From NCBI GenBank assembly GCA_963807155.1, contig CAWEAZ010000021.1, positions 118,653 to 182,652 of the forward strand: a DNA stretch of 64,000 nt, given 5' to 3'. The notes beneath the pieces were generated by a model. That model was not told the origin of the DNA, ran no database searches, and saw only the letters and a program-made list of their open reading frames with translations. Source of the DNA: JACCZX01 sp963807155. Its GTDB lineage: Bacteria; Pseudomonadota; Gammaproteobacteria; Burkholderiales; Burkholderiaceae_F. This document shows positions 31,000 to 42,400 of this stretch, in pieces. Each line of letters starts with the position of its first letter. Within the stretch, counting starts at the first letter, position 1. A program made the position numbers and the translations under genes.

Positions 31000-32604
31000 T
31001 CAGTAGGACCGCTTGCGAGCCGGCGCGCGGACGGTGCTGTGTGTCGTTGCCGGCTTATGCGTTTGCATTGTTTTCTTCGTCGTGCGGCTGCGCGCCTGCG
31101 CCGCTGGCACGGTCAATTCGAGCCGCTGGCCCGCGAACAAGCTTTGCGACGTCAGCCGGTTCCAGATGATCACATCCTTCGGTAGCACCTTCCAGCGGTG
31201 CGCAACACTCGTAACTGTATCGCCACGGCGGACGCGGTACGTCACTTTGCGCAGATTTGCGTGCTCCGGCACCAACGAGAACCGGCCATCGAGACTGTCT
31301 GCCGGAATGTCGGACGCCATTGTCTCGTCGCGCGGAATCAGGATCGTCGAGCCGCTGGCGAGGCGATAACGCGGCGGTATCTGATTCGCGTCTCGTAGTT
31401 GCTCTTCACTAATGCCGGCTCGTTTGGCTACGAGCGAAAGCGTGTCGGACGCGGTCGTCTTGTACGTCGTCCAGCTCGCGAGTGGCTGGCCGGTCGATTC
31501 CCACGCGGCCAGATTCGCCTGGAACCGCTCGACCTTCGTCGCCGGCAACAGCAGGTGCGCGCCGCCGCCGGCACCCAGTATCACCGGCCGGTTGAATGCG
31601 GGATTCAGCGCACGGAAGTCGTCTACCTTCATCTCCGCCAGCTTCGCCGCCGTATCGACGTCGATATCGCGCGTTTTATGCACCGCGATGAAATACGGTG
31701 CGTTGTCGATCGGCGGCAGCACGACGCCGTACTTCTCGGGTTCGGCGACGATGTTCTTAACCGCCTGTAGCTTCGGCACGTAATACTGCGTCTCTTTCGG
31801 CATTTTCAGATCGGTGTAGCGCGCCGGCTTGCCGGCCCGGCGGTTTTTCGCAATCGCGCGCGATACCGCGCCTTCGCCCCAGTTGTACGACGCGAGTGCC
31901 AGATGCCAGTCACCGAACATGTCGTATAGCTTCTGCAGGTAGTCGAGCGCGGCACGCGTCGATTCGACAACGTCGCGCCGCTCGTCCTTCCACATGGTCT
32001 GCTCGAGATCGTAGTTGCGGCCGGTCGAAGGAATGAATTGCCATAGCCCGGCCGCCTTGGCGGACGAAAACGCCTCCGGCACGAAGGCGCTCTCGACAAA
32101 CGGGAGCAGCGCGAGCTCGGTCGGCATGTTGCGCCGTTCGATCTCCTCGACGATATGAAACAGATAGCGGCTCGAGCGATGCGTCATGCGCGCGAAATAG
32201 TCCGGCTGGCTGGCATACCAGCGAGTGCGGTCCTCCGCGAGCTTGGTTTCCAGGTTCGGCATCTTGAAGCCAAGCCGGATGCGCTGCCACAGATCGCGCA
32301 TCGGCGGCGGTGAGGGCGGTTGCAGCACCGGCAGCGGCGCATTGTCCGGGACGACGATCACAGGAACCACGGGGTCGTCGCCAGCCGCGGCTGCGGGCGG
32401 CGACTGAGCCATCGCGACGTCGGGTGAAGAAGATGGTGAAGGAGGTGCTGCGGAAGGGGGTGAAGGAGGGGTGACGGATGCGGGAGGATTCAGGACGGGG
32501 TTGGGGGTTCGCAACTCGCCGCCGCTGGTTGCGCAACCCGTCAGCCAGGTGCAACAGATGCCGAACGCAAACCAGAAGGTCGCTGATCTTTTAGAAAGAC
32601 GCAT
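31000..32604 (-). CDS. mltD: Membrane-bound lytic murein transglycosylase D, lipoprotein
   Basis: Cleaves the MurNAc-GlcNAc bond of peptidoglycan with 1,6-anhydro formation. 534 residues. N-terminal lipoprotein signal with lipobox LTGC (residues 21-24, MRLSKRSATFWFAFGICCTW before it). A Pro/Ser/Ala-rich linker follows, then the SLT domain: LALLPFVESAFVPEAFSSAK, catalytic Glu in that VES segment, AGLWQFIPSTGRNYDL, and LALASYNWGEGAVSRAI. Two C-terminal LysM repeats are seen (WTTYKTTASDTLSLVAKRAG and YRVRRGDTVTSVAHRWKV). The tail is Lys/Thr-rich. Good frame throughout. Lies 91 bases after gloB on the same strand. Confidence 0.95.
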   Translation of the reverse strand: MRLSKRSATFWFAFGICCTWLTGCATSGGELRTPNPVLNPPASVTPPSPPSAAPPSPSSSPDVAMAQSPPAAAAGDDPVVPVIVVPDNAPLPVLQPPSPPPMRDLWQRIRLGFKMPNLETKLAEDRTRWYASQPDYFARMTHRSSRYLFHIVEEIERRNMPTELALLPFVESAFVPEAFSSAKAAGLWQFIPSTGRNYDLEQTMWKDERRDVVESTRAALDYLQKLYDMFGDWHLALASYNWGEGAVSRAIAKNRRAGKPARYTDLKMPKETQYYVPKLQAVKNIVAEPEKYGVVLPPIDNAPYFIAVHKTRDIDVDTAAKLAEMKVDDFRALNPAFNRPVILGAGGGAHLLLPATKVERFQANLAAWESTGQPLASWTTYKTTASDTLSLVAKRAGISEEQLRDANQIPPRYRLASGSTILIPRDETMASDIPADSLDGRFSLVPEHANLRKVTYRVRRGDTVTSVAHRWKVLPKDVIIWNRLTSQSLFAGQRLELTVPAAQARSRTTKKTMQTHKPATTHSTVRAPARKRSY

Positions 32605-32695
32605 GTTGAAAAATCTACAGGGTTCGAGGCAGTTTAGGTAGGACGTAGAAACGGCGTCAAGTTACGTTTTCTGCCTTTTCTCTGGGACAAAATGC

Positions 32696-33475
32696 CTAGC
32701 TGAATCCGTCTTTCCAAGTGCGGATCGCTGCAAATGTCGACACACGCGCGAAACCTGCGCCTTGATTGATGCCGGACGCCGCTGCACGCACCGACGGCAC
32801 ATCGCAGCGCATGAACGGATTGGTTTCAAGCTCGAGACCTATCGTCGATGGCAGCGTCGGTTCGCCGCGCTTGCGCATCGCCGTCGCCATGGCCGCACGC
32901 GTTTGCAACTCGCGGTTGTTGGGCTCGACCTCCAGCGCGAACCGGATGTTGGCAACCGTGTATTCGTGCCCGCAGTAGACACGCGTCGCTGCCGGCAATT
33001 CGGCGAGCGTGTCGAGTGACGCGAGCATTTGCTCTGGCGTGCCTTCGAACAATCGGCCACATCCACAAGCGAATAGCGTGTCGCCGCAGAACACTGCGGG
33101 CGGCTTCAATCCGGCTGCGTAAAACGCGATATGGCCGGCGGTGTGACCCGGGATGTCGATCACATCGAAACGTGTGCCGAGCACGTCAATTCGCTCGCCG
33201 GCCGCAAGCCGATGATCGAGCTGCGCCACGCTTTCGCGTGCGGGCCCGTACGAAGTCGCGGAATACCGCTGCTTTAGCGCGACCAGACCGCCGACATGGT
33301 CGGCGTGGTGATGCGTCGCTAGAATCGCCGTCAGCCGAAGTTGCTGCTGTTCCACAGCTCGGATGACGGGCTCGGCGTCGCCGGGATCGACGACCGCGGC
33401 TTCATTGCCTCGCGTCAGCAGCCAGATGTAATTGTCTTTGAACGCCGGCAGCGGCGTGATAATCAGATCAGGCAT
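32696..33475 (-). CDS. gloB: Hydroxyacylglutathione hydrolase (glyoxalase II)
   Basis: Hydrolyses S-D-lactoylglutathione to D-lactate and glutathione in methylglyoxal detoxification. Metallo-beta-lactamase fold with metal motif THHHADHVGG, plus PGHTAGHIAF, FCGDTLFACGCGRLFEG and YCGHEYTVANIRFA. About 259 residues from the ATG at 33475 (MPDLIITPLPAFKDNY); an upstream ATG at 33487 would overlap the start of the divergent methyltransferase gene. The set gloB, methyltransferase, rnhA is a conserved neighbourhood also seen in E. coli (gloB-yafS-rnhA-dnaQ). Confidence 0.96.
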   Translation of the reverse strand: MPDLIITPLPAFKDNYIWLLTRGNEAAVVDPGDAEPVIRAVEQQQLRLTAILATHHHADHVGGLVALKQRYSATSYGPARESVAQLDHRLAAGERIDVLGTRFDVIDIPGHTAGHIAFYAAGLKPPAVFCGDTLFACGCGRLFEGTPEQMLASLDTLAELPAATRVYCGHEYTVANIRFALEVEPNNRELQTRAAMATAMRKRGEPTLPSTIGLELETNPFMRCDVPSVRAAASGINQGAGFARVSTFAAIRTWKDGFS

Positions 33476-33485
33476 TAGGGTAGAC

Positions 33486-34325
33486 ATGAGCGAAGACGCA
33501 TCGATTGGGAGGTTATCTGAGTTTCTGGGCTCGCCCGCCGGCCAGTATGTGCTCGACTGGGAGCAACTGCAGCTCGATGCCGCCGTGGTCGATATCTTTG
33601 GTTACCACGCGTTGCAGCTCGGACTGCCCGATATCGATGCACTGCGCGAAAATCGCATGCCGCTGCGCTTTTGCGCCGCTAATCGCGTCCCCGAAGTGAC
33701 GTATAGCAGCGGACGCCCGAAAGTCGCCGTCATCAACCGCTACGAAGAGTTGCCGTTCGCGACGCACTCGATCGATCTCGTCGTGATGCCACACATTCTG
33801 GAGTTCACCGAAGATCCGCACCAGGTGCTGCGCGAGGTCGAACGGGTGCTGGTGCCCGAAGGTCACGTTGTCATTACCGGTTTCAATCCGGTGAGCCTGT
33901 GGGGTGTACGGCAGTACCTGACGCGGCTCGGTGCTACCCCTTATCTGCCGCGCGAAGGGCGATTTTTGACACTGCCGCGCATCAAGGATTGGTTAAAGCT
34001 GCTGTCATTCGACGTCGAGCGCGGCCGCTTTGGATGCTACGTGCCGTCAGTGCGGCAGGAGCGCTGGCTTGCGCGGTGGCAGTTCATGGAAAAGGCGGGC
34101 GATCGCTGGTGGCCGTTTCTCGGCGCGATTTACATGCTGACCGCGGTCAAGCGAGTTCGCGGAATGCGGCTGATCGGCGCCGTGTGGAAGGGCAAGGAGG
34201 AGCCCGCGCGGCGGCTTGCGCCCGCGGCGACGACGCGAACGTTTTTTACCGGCGATTCGAACTCCGCGGTAATCGATGCGCCCGATGCCGCGAATGATGG
34301 CGCGCGTTCCGCAGCCAGTAGATGA
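33486..34325 (+). CDS. Class I SAM-dependent methyltransferase (YafS-like)
   Basis: 279 residues from ATG at 33486. It has a degenerate SAM-binding start (AVVDIFGYHALQLGLPD), the core ELPFATHSIDLVVMPHILEF, and REVERVLVPEGHVVITGFNP, with a C-terminal region GRFGCYVPSVRQERWL and WWPFLGAIYMLTAVKRVRG typical of the methyltransferase found between gloB and rnhA in many proteobacteria. The substrate is not known in that family. The stop overlaps the rnhA start (ATGA at 34322-34325), so the two genes are coupled. The tail (last 45 residues) is low-complexity and probably disordered. Confidence 0.88.
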   Translation: MSEDASIGRLSEFLGSPAGQYVLDWEQLQLDAAVVDIFGYHALQLGLPDIDALRENRMPLRFCAANRVPEVTYSSGRPKVAVINRYEELPFATHSIDLVVMPHILEFTEDPHQVLREVERVLVPEGHVVITGFNPVSLWGVRQYLTRLGATPYLPREGRFLTLPRIKDWLKLLSFDVERGRFGCYVPSVRQERWLARWQFMEKAGDRWWPFLGAIYMLTAVKRVRGMRLIGAVWKGKEEPARRLAPAATTRTFFTGDSNSAVIDAPDAANDGARSAASR

Positions 34326-34849
34326 GGCACGCGCGCAGCATCGAGCTGGTTGACAAGTCATCGTCGCCGGTGCGCGCGAAGCGCGCATCCGGCTCCCCTG
34401 AACCCGTAAACATTTATACGGATGGCGCTTGCAAGGGTAATCCCGGCCCCGGCGGTTGGGGCGCGCTGCTGCTGTACGGTGATCGCGAAAGAGAATTGTT
34501 CGGCGGCGAGAATCCAACCACGAACAACCGGATGGAGCTCATGGCGGTGATCGAGGCGCTAGGCTCTTTGAAGCGCCGTTGCCACGTGATCGTGCACACC
34601 GACTCTCAATACGTTAGGTTGGGGATCACCGAGTGGCTGCCGGCGTGGATGCAGCGCGGCTGGAAAACCGCCGCTAAAAAAGCGGTTAAAAACGTTGATT
34701 TGTGGCAACGTTTGTTCGACGTGGCAGCCAAACACGAGATCGAATGGCGCTGGGTGCGCGGACATTCGGGCAACGTCGGTAACGAGCGAGCCGACGAGTT
34801 GGCGAACCGCGGGGCTGAATCGGTGTCTGCGTCTAGCCAGCCGACGTAA
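34322..34849 (+). CDS. rnhA: Ribonuclease HI
   Basis: Degrades RNA in RNA:DNA hybrids. Active-site carboxylates are all present: Asp in IYTDGACKGNPGPGGWG, Glu in NNRMELMAVIEAL, Asp in HTDSQYVRLGI and Asp in GHSGNVGNERADELA. From the coupled ATG at 34322 the protein has 175 residues, with about 28 extra N-terminal residues before the usual RNase H start. No better in-frame start sits close to the core, so the extension may be real. dnaQ normally follows rnhA directly but is found 13.8 kb downstream here. Confidence 0.95.
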   Translation: MRHARSIELVDKSSSPVRAKRASGSPEPVNIYTDGACKGNPGPGGWGALLLYGDRERELFGGENPTTNNRMELMAVIEALGSLKRRCHVIVHTDSQYVRLGITEWLPAWMQRGWKTAAKKAVKNVDLWQRLFDVAAKHEIEWRWVRGHSGNVGNERADELANRGAESVSASSQPT

Positions 34850-34909
34850 CGCACCCGCTTGCGGGTGTTAAATTCAATCTCCAAGTTGCGCCACGCGCAG
34901 CGTCTCGAC

Positions 34910-36139
34910 ATGAAGAGAAATCGAACGACCGTTGTGGCGGTCGTTGCCTTAGTGACCGTCGCGGTTCTCGCCTATTTTGCGGTGGATCGGTTGTCGCCCG
35001 GCCCGAACGCGGTCGCCGGCGTCAAGGGCACGGCGGCGCCGGACGCTTCGAAGACCGCGCCGGCTGGTGCCGCAAAAGGCGCCCCCGCTCCACCCACCGT
35101 CGTCGAAGTGATTCAGGTCAAGCCAACTACCGTGCAGGAGGATTTACAGGCAGTTGGTTCGCTGCAGTCAAATGAGAGCGTGATCCTGCGACCCGAAGTA
35201 CCCGGCCGTATTTCCGCGATCGGCTTTAAAGATGGACAGATCGTGCGCAAGGGACAACTGCTAATTGCACTCGACAACGCGCTGAACGAAGCCGAAGTGG
35301 CGCAGATGAAGGCCGAGTACGACCTGGCGGTCGCGAATTTCAAGCGCAGCGAAGATCTTGCGACCCGCAAGTTCATCAGTTCGAGCGCTCAGGAAACGGC
35401 GGCGTCCAATGCGCAGGTGGCTGAAGCGAAGCTGAAGCTGGCGCAGGCGAGGTTGTCGAAGATGCGCATCGTCGCGCCGTTTGACGGCGTAGTTGGCATC
35501 CGCGGCGTGAGCCTCGGTGACTACGTCAAAGACGGCGCTGATCTGGTCAACGTCGAAGATGTGCGCATCCTCAAAGTCGACTTTCGATTGCCCGAGCGCA
35601 ATCTGACGCAAATTAAGGTCGGGCAAGGCATCGAAGTGGTGGCCGATGCGCTTCCGGGCGAGCGCTTTGCCGGACAGATCGACGCGATCAATCCACGCGT
35701 CGACGCCAACGGACGTTCATTGGAGATCCGCGCGAAACTGGAAAACACCGCCGGCAAGCTGCGTCCTGGAATGTTCGTGCGCGTGCGCGTGATCGTAGGC
35801 GAGCGCGCCAACGCGCTGCTGGTGCCGGAAGAGGCAATCGTGCCCGCCGGAGCCGACTTTTACGTCTACAAAGTAGTCGAAGGTCAAGCGCGGAGAGTGC
35901 CGGTGAAGATCGGCGTGCGGCGCGACGCGCGCGTTGAAATCGTCGAAGGGCTGGTGGCGGGTGATCAAGTGGTGACTGCCGGCATGCGTTTGTCACGCGA
36001 CGGACAGCCGGTGCGCATCCTGGAGCCAGGTAGCTCACCGGGGGGAGCGCCGCAGGGTAAAGGTAACGAAAAGGGTGAACAAAAAGCCGCGCCACCGAAC
36101 AAGGCAGCAGACGCACAACGTGCGGAGGTCTTCGCGTGA
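34910..36139 (+). CDS. RND efflux pump periplasmic adaptor (membrane fusion protein)
   Basis: 409 residues, ATG at 34910. N-terminal helix TVVAVVALVTVAVLAYFAV serves as anchor or signal, followed by an Ala/Pro-rich linker. Barrel-sandwich (biotinyl-lipoyl-like) halves: VILRPEVPGRISAIGFKDGQ and MRIVAPFDGVVGIRGVSLGD, separated by the helical hairpin EAEVAQMKAEYDLAVANFKR. The beta-barrel and membrane-proximal parts follow (LRPGMFVRVRVIVG, VVTAGMRLSRDGQPVRI). The tail is charged and disordered. Overlaps the permease start (GTGA), a textbook adaptor-permease operon. No TolC-type gene nearby, so the outer-membrane channel is shared or elsewhere. Substrate unknown. Confidence 0.94.
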   Translation: MKRNRTTVVAVVALVTVAVLAYFAVDRLSPGPNAVAGVKGTAAPDASKTAPAGAAKGAPAPPTVVEVIQVKPTTVQEDLQAVGSLQSNESVILRPEVPGRISAIGFKDGQIVRKGQLLIALDNALNEAEVAQMKAEYDLAVANFKRSEDLATRKFISSSAQETAASNAQVAEAKLKLAQARLSKMRIVAPFDGVVGIRGVSLGDYVKDGADLVNVEDVRILKVDFRLPERNLTQIKVGQGIEVVADALPGERFAGQIDAINPRVDANGRSLEIRAKLENTAGKLRPGMFVRVRVIVGERANALLVPEEAIVPAGADFYVYKVVEGQARRVPVKIGVRRDARVEIVEGLVAGDQVVTAGMRLSRDGQPVRILEPGSSPGGAPQGKGNEKGEQKAAPPNKAADAQRAEVFA

Positions 36140-39100
36140 GCCTGTTCGAGTTGTGCATACGCCGCCCTGTGCTGTCCACGGTGCTGTCGTTGCTGGTGCT
36201 GGTGATCGGTGCGATCTCCTACACACGGCTGGACGTGCGCGAGTACCCGCGGATCGACGAGCCGGTGGTGAGCGTTCAGACGACGTATCTGGGTGCCTCC
36301 GCGGACGTGATCGAGTCGCAAATCACCAAGGTGCTCGAAGACTCGCTGGCGGGCATCGAGGGCGTCGAGCTGTTGACGTCGCAGAGCCGTTCTGAACAAA
36401 GCCAGATCAACGTGCGCTTTCGCCTGACGCGCGATCCGGACTCGGCCGCGGCCGACGTGCGCGACAAGGTGGCGCGCGTGCGTGCGCGGTTGCCGGAGAC
36501 GGTCGACGAGCCGGTGATCGCGAAGGTCGAGTCGGATTCGTTTCCGATCATCTGGATGGCGGTCGCGGCAGGCGACCGTACTTCGCTAGAAGTCTCCGAC
36601 TATCTGACGCGTTACGTGAAGCCACGCCTGTCGGTGCTGCCGGGAGCGGCCGATGTGCGCATCTTCGGCGAGCGCGTGACGTCGATGCGCATCAATGTCG
36701 ACCGCGACCGGCTGGCCGCGTATGCGCTGACGCCGCAGGATGTCGAGAACGCGCTGCGCCGACAGAACCTCGAGTTGCCGTCGGGCCGCATCGAATCCGC
36801 AAAGCGCGAATTCTCGATCGTTGCGACAACCGACGTCAGCACGCGCGACCAGTTCGAAAACCTGATCATCGCCAACGTCAAAGGCTATCCGGTCCGGCTG
36901 CGCGACGTGGCCGATGTGCAGGTCGGCGCTGTCAGCGAGCGTGTGATCGCGCGCTACAACGGCAAGCCATCGATCAACATGGGGTTAATCAAACAGGCGG
37001 TCGCGAATCCGCTCGACCTGTCGACACGCGCTGCGCGAAGAGCTGAGCGCGCATCAATCCGACGCTGCCTCCGGGAATGAGCATCAGCATCAGCTACGAC
37101 TCGTCAGTATTCATCGACCGCTCGATCAAGTCGGTGTTCCGGACGGTCGCCGAGGCGGTGCTGCTGGTCGCGCTGGTGATCTTTTTCTTCCTGCGCAACT
37201 TGCGGGCGACGCTGATCCCGCTAGTGACGATTCCGCTGGCACTGGTGGGCTCGTTCGCGCTGATGTACGCGTTCGGCTTCACGATCAACACGCTGACATT
37301 GCTGGCGATGGTGCTGGCAATCGGGCTCGTCGTCGATGACGCGATCGTCGTGCTCGAAAACATCTATCGCAACATCGAGGCGGGCATGGACCGCGTTTCG
37401 GCGGCGATCAAGGGGATCAAGGAGATCGGCTTTGCGGTCATTGCGATGACGCTGACGCTGACGGCGGTCTATGCGCCGCTCGCGTTCGCGACCGGCCGTA
37501 CTGGACGACTCTTCATCGAGTTCGCGCTGGCGCTCGCCGGCGCGGTGCTGGTCTCGGGCTTCGTCGCGCTGACGCTGTCGCCGATGATGTGCAGCAAGTT
37601 GCTGAAGCACGAGGAAAAGCACGGCCGCCTCTTCACGATGATCGAAGGCTGGATCAACGGGCTGACGCAGGGCTATGCGCGTTCGCTCGCATGGCTGCTC
37701 GAGCGGCGCTGGATCGTCGTGATTGTCTGGTTCATCACTGCAGGTGTCGCGGTGTTTTTCTTCTCGCTGCTGCGTTCAGAGCTCGCGCCGCTGGAGGATC
37801 GCGGTGTCATCTTCGGCCGCATGCAGTCTCCGCCCGGAGCGACGGTCGACTACACCTCCGAGCAGCTGCGCCCAGTCGAGCAATTCTTTTCGACGATTCC
37901 GGAGACGGCCGCCTACAACGCGATCGCGGGGTTTCCGTCGGTCGACTACGGCACCGCGGTGCTGCGGCTGAAGCCGTGGGAAGAGCGGAAGCGCAAGCAA
38001 CAGGACATCGCGCGCCAGCTGAATCAGCAGCTGCAGACGTTGCCCGGGGTGATCGGCTTCGCAGTCAATCCGCCGTCGCTCGGGCAGTCGGGCCGTTCAC
38101 TGCCGGTGGAATACGTGATCATGGCGCAGATGCCGTATGCCGAGCTCGATCGCATCACGCAAGAGTTCATCGCCGAAATTTCGAAGACCGGCATCGTGCA
38201 GACGCCGCAGTCCGATCTGCGGTTGAACACGCCGGAGCTGCGCGTCGACGTCAATCGCGACAAGCTGGGCGATCTGGGCATCCCAGTCGAAACGGTGGGT
38301 CGCACGCTGCAGACGATGCTGGGCGGGCAGCAGATCACGCGCTTCAAGAAGGACGGCGAGCAGTACGACGTGATCGTGCAGGTCGCACCGCGCGACCGCA
38401 GCCGGCCAAACGACATCAGCGACATCTACGTTCGTGCGCGCGACGGCTCGATGGTGCAGCTTGCAAACGTGGTCAACGTTGCTCGAAGGCGTGTCGCCGT
38501 CGTCGTTGAACCACTTTCAGCGCTTGCGCGCGGTGACCATCACCGCCAACCTCGCGCCGGGCTACACGATCGGCGATGCGCTGAAGATGATGGATGACAC
38601 AGCGAAGCGTGTGCTGCCGACCGATGCATTGACCGACGTCAACGGCCAGTCGCGTGAGTTCCGGCAAGCGAGCGGCGGCTTTTATTTGACGCTGGCCCTG
38701 GCGCTGATCTTCATCTATCTCGTACTGGCCGCGCAGTTCGAGAGCTTTGCTGATCCGTTCGTCATCATGCTTTCCGTGCCATTGTCGGCGGCCGGCGCGT
38801 TGTTTGCGCTGTGGGCAACCGGCGGCACTTGGAACATCTACAGCCAGATTGGCATGATCACGCTGATCGGGTTAATAACGAAGCACGGCATCCTGATCGT
38901 CGAGTTCGCGAATCAGCTGCAGGAGCGCGGCGAGAACTTGTTCGACGCGATTCGCCATTCGGCGGAGCTGCGCTTGCGCCCGATCCTGATGACGACCGGC
39001 GCGATGGTGCTCGGTGCACTGCCGCTCGCGATGTCGTCCGGCGCCGGCGCCGAAAGTCGCATTCAGATCGGATGGGTGATCGTCGGCGGGCTGACGTTCG

Positions 39101-39237
39101 GAACGTTGCTGACGCTATACGTCGTTCCAACGATGTACACGCTGATGGAGCAGGCGCTCGGCCGCTGGCTGGGGTCGCATCATCACGAAGAGATCGCTGA
39201 CGAAACGCCTGCGTCCCACGGCGCCGGCGCTGAATAG
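36136..39237 (+). CDS. RND efflux transporter permease, AcrB/MexF-like (three frameshifts)
   Basis: Proton-driven inner-membrane exporter of the HAE1 group, about 1030 residues. GTG at 36136 gives MSLFELCIRRPVLSTVLSLL, the classic RND start. Frame changes occur near 37022 and 37050 (restoring LREELS and then INPTLPPGMSISISYDSS), and near 38482 (restoring TLLEGVSPSSLNHF). Transmembrane motifs: LAMVLAIGLVVDDAIVVLEN (TM4 with the Asp-Asp proton relay), LTLTAVYAPLAFATGRTG, and GMITLIGLITKHGILIVEFA (TM10). Ends AGAE. All shifts look like small indel errors since every domain is present in order. Works with the overlapping adaptor gene. Confidence 0.92.
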
Positions 39238-39410
39238 GTTTTTGTCCTACGCGATCTTGTAGGAAGTGCGCTGACGCATCCCACGAATAGGGCACTAAAG
39301 CAATAGAAGCGCCCTCGATTGCGCTTCCGTCCTCACTGAAAAAATCCCTTCCCTCAAGGCCGTGCGGCGCTTAGCCGCGCGGCGCATTAACAACTACGAG
39401 GGCAGCAAGT

Positions 39411-42400
39411 ATGGCTTGCTGTGGGGATTCGATGCGCAGCAAAGGCAGCGGAGCAACGCAGTCCGCGTCGACTCACGATCAAAAGCAAACCGCTGTGCCT
39501 GGAAAAGGCCCGGCGGTGTACGCATCGTGGTTGATTCGATGCGTGCAGGCGAGCCTGTTGTTGCTACTAGCGGTGATCGCCGCTCCCGCGTTCGCTGACA
39601 GCGACAGTCAACGGGTTGACTATCGAACAGAGCTTGCCGTCAGCGCAGCGCGGCGTTGCGTACAGCCACACGATCACGGTTACCGGCGGCACCGCACCGT
39701 ATACGTTCGCACTTGTCGCACCGATCGACATTCCGAACAACCTGACGATGTCAGCGGGTGGCACGCTCAGCGGTGCAATCAGCTGTAATGAAGCCAACGG
39801 GAACAATCGCCAGATCATCACGATTACCGATTCTTCGGCGTCGCCCATCGTCGCGACTTTTGTCGGCAACGATCGACTATCGATCAACGTCACTGCGGGT
39901 CCCGCTGGAACCTGCACTACGCTGACGATTGCCCCGGTAAGCCTTCCAAATCCAACGGTCGGCACGCCGTATAACCAGACGATCATCGCGTCGGGCGGCT
40001 TGGGACCCTATACGTACAGCGTCTCGGCCGGAGCATTACCCGCGGGGTTGACGCTGAATGCCTCTACCGGCGTGATCAGCGGAACACCGACGACGGCCGG
40101 TGCATTCAGCTTCACGATCAGCGCAATCGACGCCGCGGATTCGACGGGCTCACGGGCGTACTCCGGGACAACCAGCGCTTCCGCGATTACCGTCAATCCG
40201 GCAACGCTGCCGAACGGCACAGTCAGCACTGCTTACTCGCAAACCGTCAGTGCCACCGGTGGCAATGGCTCTTACACGTTCAGTGTCTCTGCAGGCAGTT
40301 TGCCGGCCGGACTGTCGCTGAATAGCGGCCACGGGCGCGATTACCGGCACACCAACGACTGCCGCGACTTCGAACTTCACGATCACTGCAACCGATGGTC
40401 TCGGTGCTAGCAACGCGCGTGCTTACAGCGTCACGATCAATCGCAGCGATCACCGTGAACCCAGCGACGCTGCCCAATGGCACAGTTGGTGTCGCCTACT
40501 CGCAGACAGTCAGTGCCACGGGTGGCAATGGCTCGTATACATTCAGCGTCTCTGCCGGCAGCTTGCCGGCCGGGCTCTCACTGATGCGGCCACCGGTGCG
40601 ATCACCGGCACACCGACCACTGCAGCCACATCGAACTTCACGATCACCGCGACCGATGGTCTTGGTGCTACCGGTGCACGTGCTTATAGCCGTCACCATC
40701 AACGCAGCGATCACCGTAAATCCCGGCGACGCTGCCGAACGGCACGGTCGGCACTGCGTACTCGCAGACCGTCAGTGCCACTGGTGGCAATGGTTCGTAT
40801 ACGTTCAGCGTCTCTGCCGGCAGTCTGCCGGCCGGGCTCTCACTGAATGGCGGCCACCGGAGCGATCACCGGCACACCGACCACTGCGGCGACTTCCAAC
40901 TTCACGATCACTGCGACCGATGGTCTCGGTGCCACCGGCGCACGTGCTTATGCCGTCACCATCAATGCAGCGATCACCGTCAACCCGGCAACGCTGCCGA
41001 ACGGCACGGTCGGCATCGCGTACTCACAGACAGTCAGTGCCACGGGTGGCAATGGCTCGTACACATTCAGTGTATCGGCCGGCAGTCTGCCGGCCGGGCT
41101 GTCACTGGTGGCGGCCACCGGCGTGATCTCCGGCACACCGACCACTGCGGCCACACCAACTTCACGATCACCGCCACCGATGGTCTCGGTGCAACTGGCG
41201 CACGTGCTTATGCCGTCACGATCAACGCAGCGATCACCGTGAATCCGGCGACGTTGCCGAACGGCACAGTCGGCATTGCCTACTCGCAGACCGTCAGTGC
41301 CACCGGTGGCAATGGCTCGTACACATTCAGCGTATCGGCCGGCAGCTTGCCAGCCGGGCTTTCACTGGTGGCGGCCACCGGCGTGATCACCGGCACACCG
41401 ACCACTGCGGCGACTAGCAACTTCACGATCACTGCGACTGATGGTCTGGGTGCGACTGGCGCACGTGCTTACGGCGTCACGATCAACGCAGCGATCACCG
41501 TCAATCCGGCGACGTTGCCGAACGGCACGGTCGGCACTGCGTACTCGCAGACAGTCACTGCCACGGGTGGCAATGGTTCATACACATTCAGTGTGTCAGC
41601 GGGCAGCTTGCCAGCGGGGCTGTCACTGGTGGCGGCCACCGGAGTGATCTACCGGCACACCGACCACCGCGGCGACTTCCAACTTCACGATCACCGCCAC
41701 CGATGGTCTTGGTGCAACCGGCGCACGTGCTTATGCGTCACGATCAATGCAGCGATCACCGTCAATCCGGCGACGTTGCCGAACGGCACGGTCGGCAGTC
41801 GCGTACTCACAGACAGTCAGTGCCACGGGTGGCAATGGCTCGTACACATTCAGTGTCTCGGCCGGCAGTCTGCCGGCCGGGCTCTCACTGGTGGCGGCAA
41901 CCGGGTGATCTCCGGCACACCGACCACAGCGGCGACTTCGAACTTCACGATCACTGCAACTGATGGTCTCGGTGCTACCGGTGCACGTGCTTACAGCGTC
42001 ACGATCAACGCAGCGATCACCGTCAACCCGGCAACGTTGCCGAACGGCACGGTCGGCGTCGCGTACTCACAGACAGTCAGTGCCACGGGTGGCAATGGCT
42101 CGTACACATTCAGCGTTTCGGCGGGCAGCTTGCCAGCCGGGCTTTCACTGATTGCGGCCACCGGAGCGATCTCCGGCACACCGACCACCGCGGCGACATC
42201 CAACTTCACGATCACCGCGACCGATGGTCTTGGTGCCACCGGTGCACGTGCTTACGGCGTCACGATCAATGCGGCGATCACCGTCAATCCGGCGACGTTG
42301 CCCAACGGCACGGTCGGCGTCGCGTACTCACAGACAGTCAGTGCAACCGGTGGCAATGGCTCGTACACATTCAGTGTATCGGCCGGCAGTTTGCCAGCCG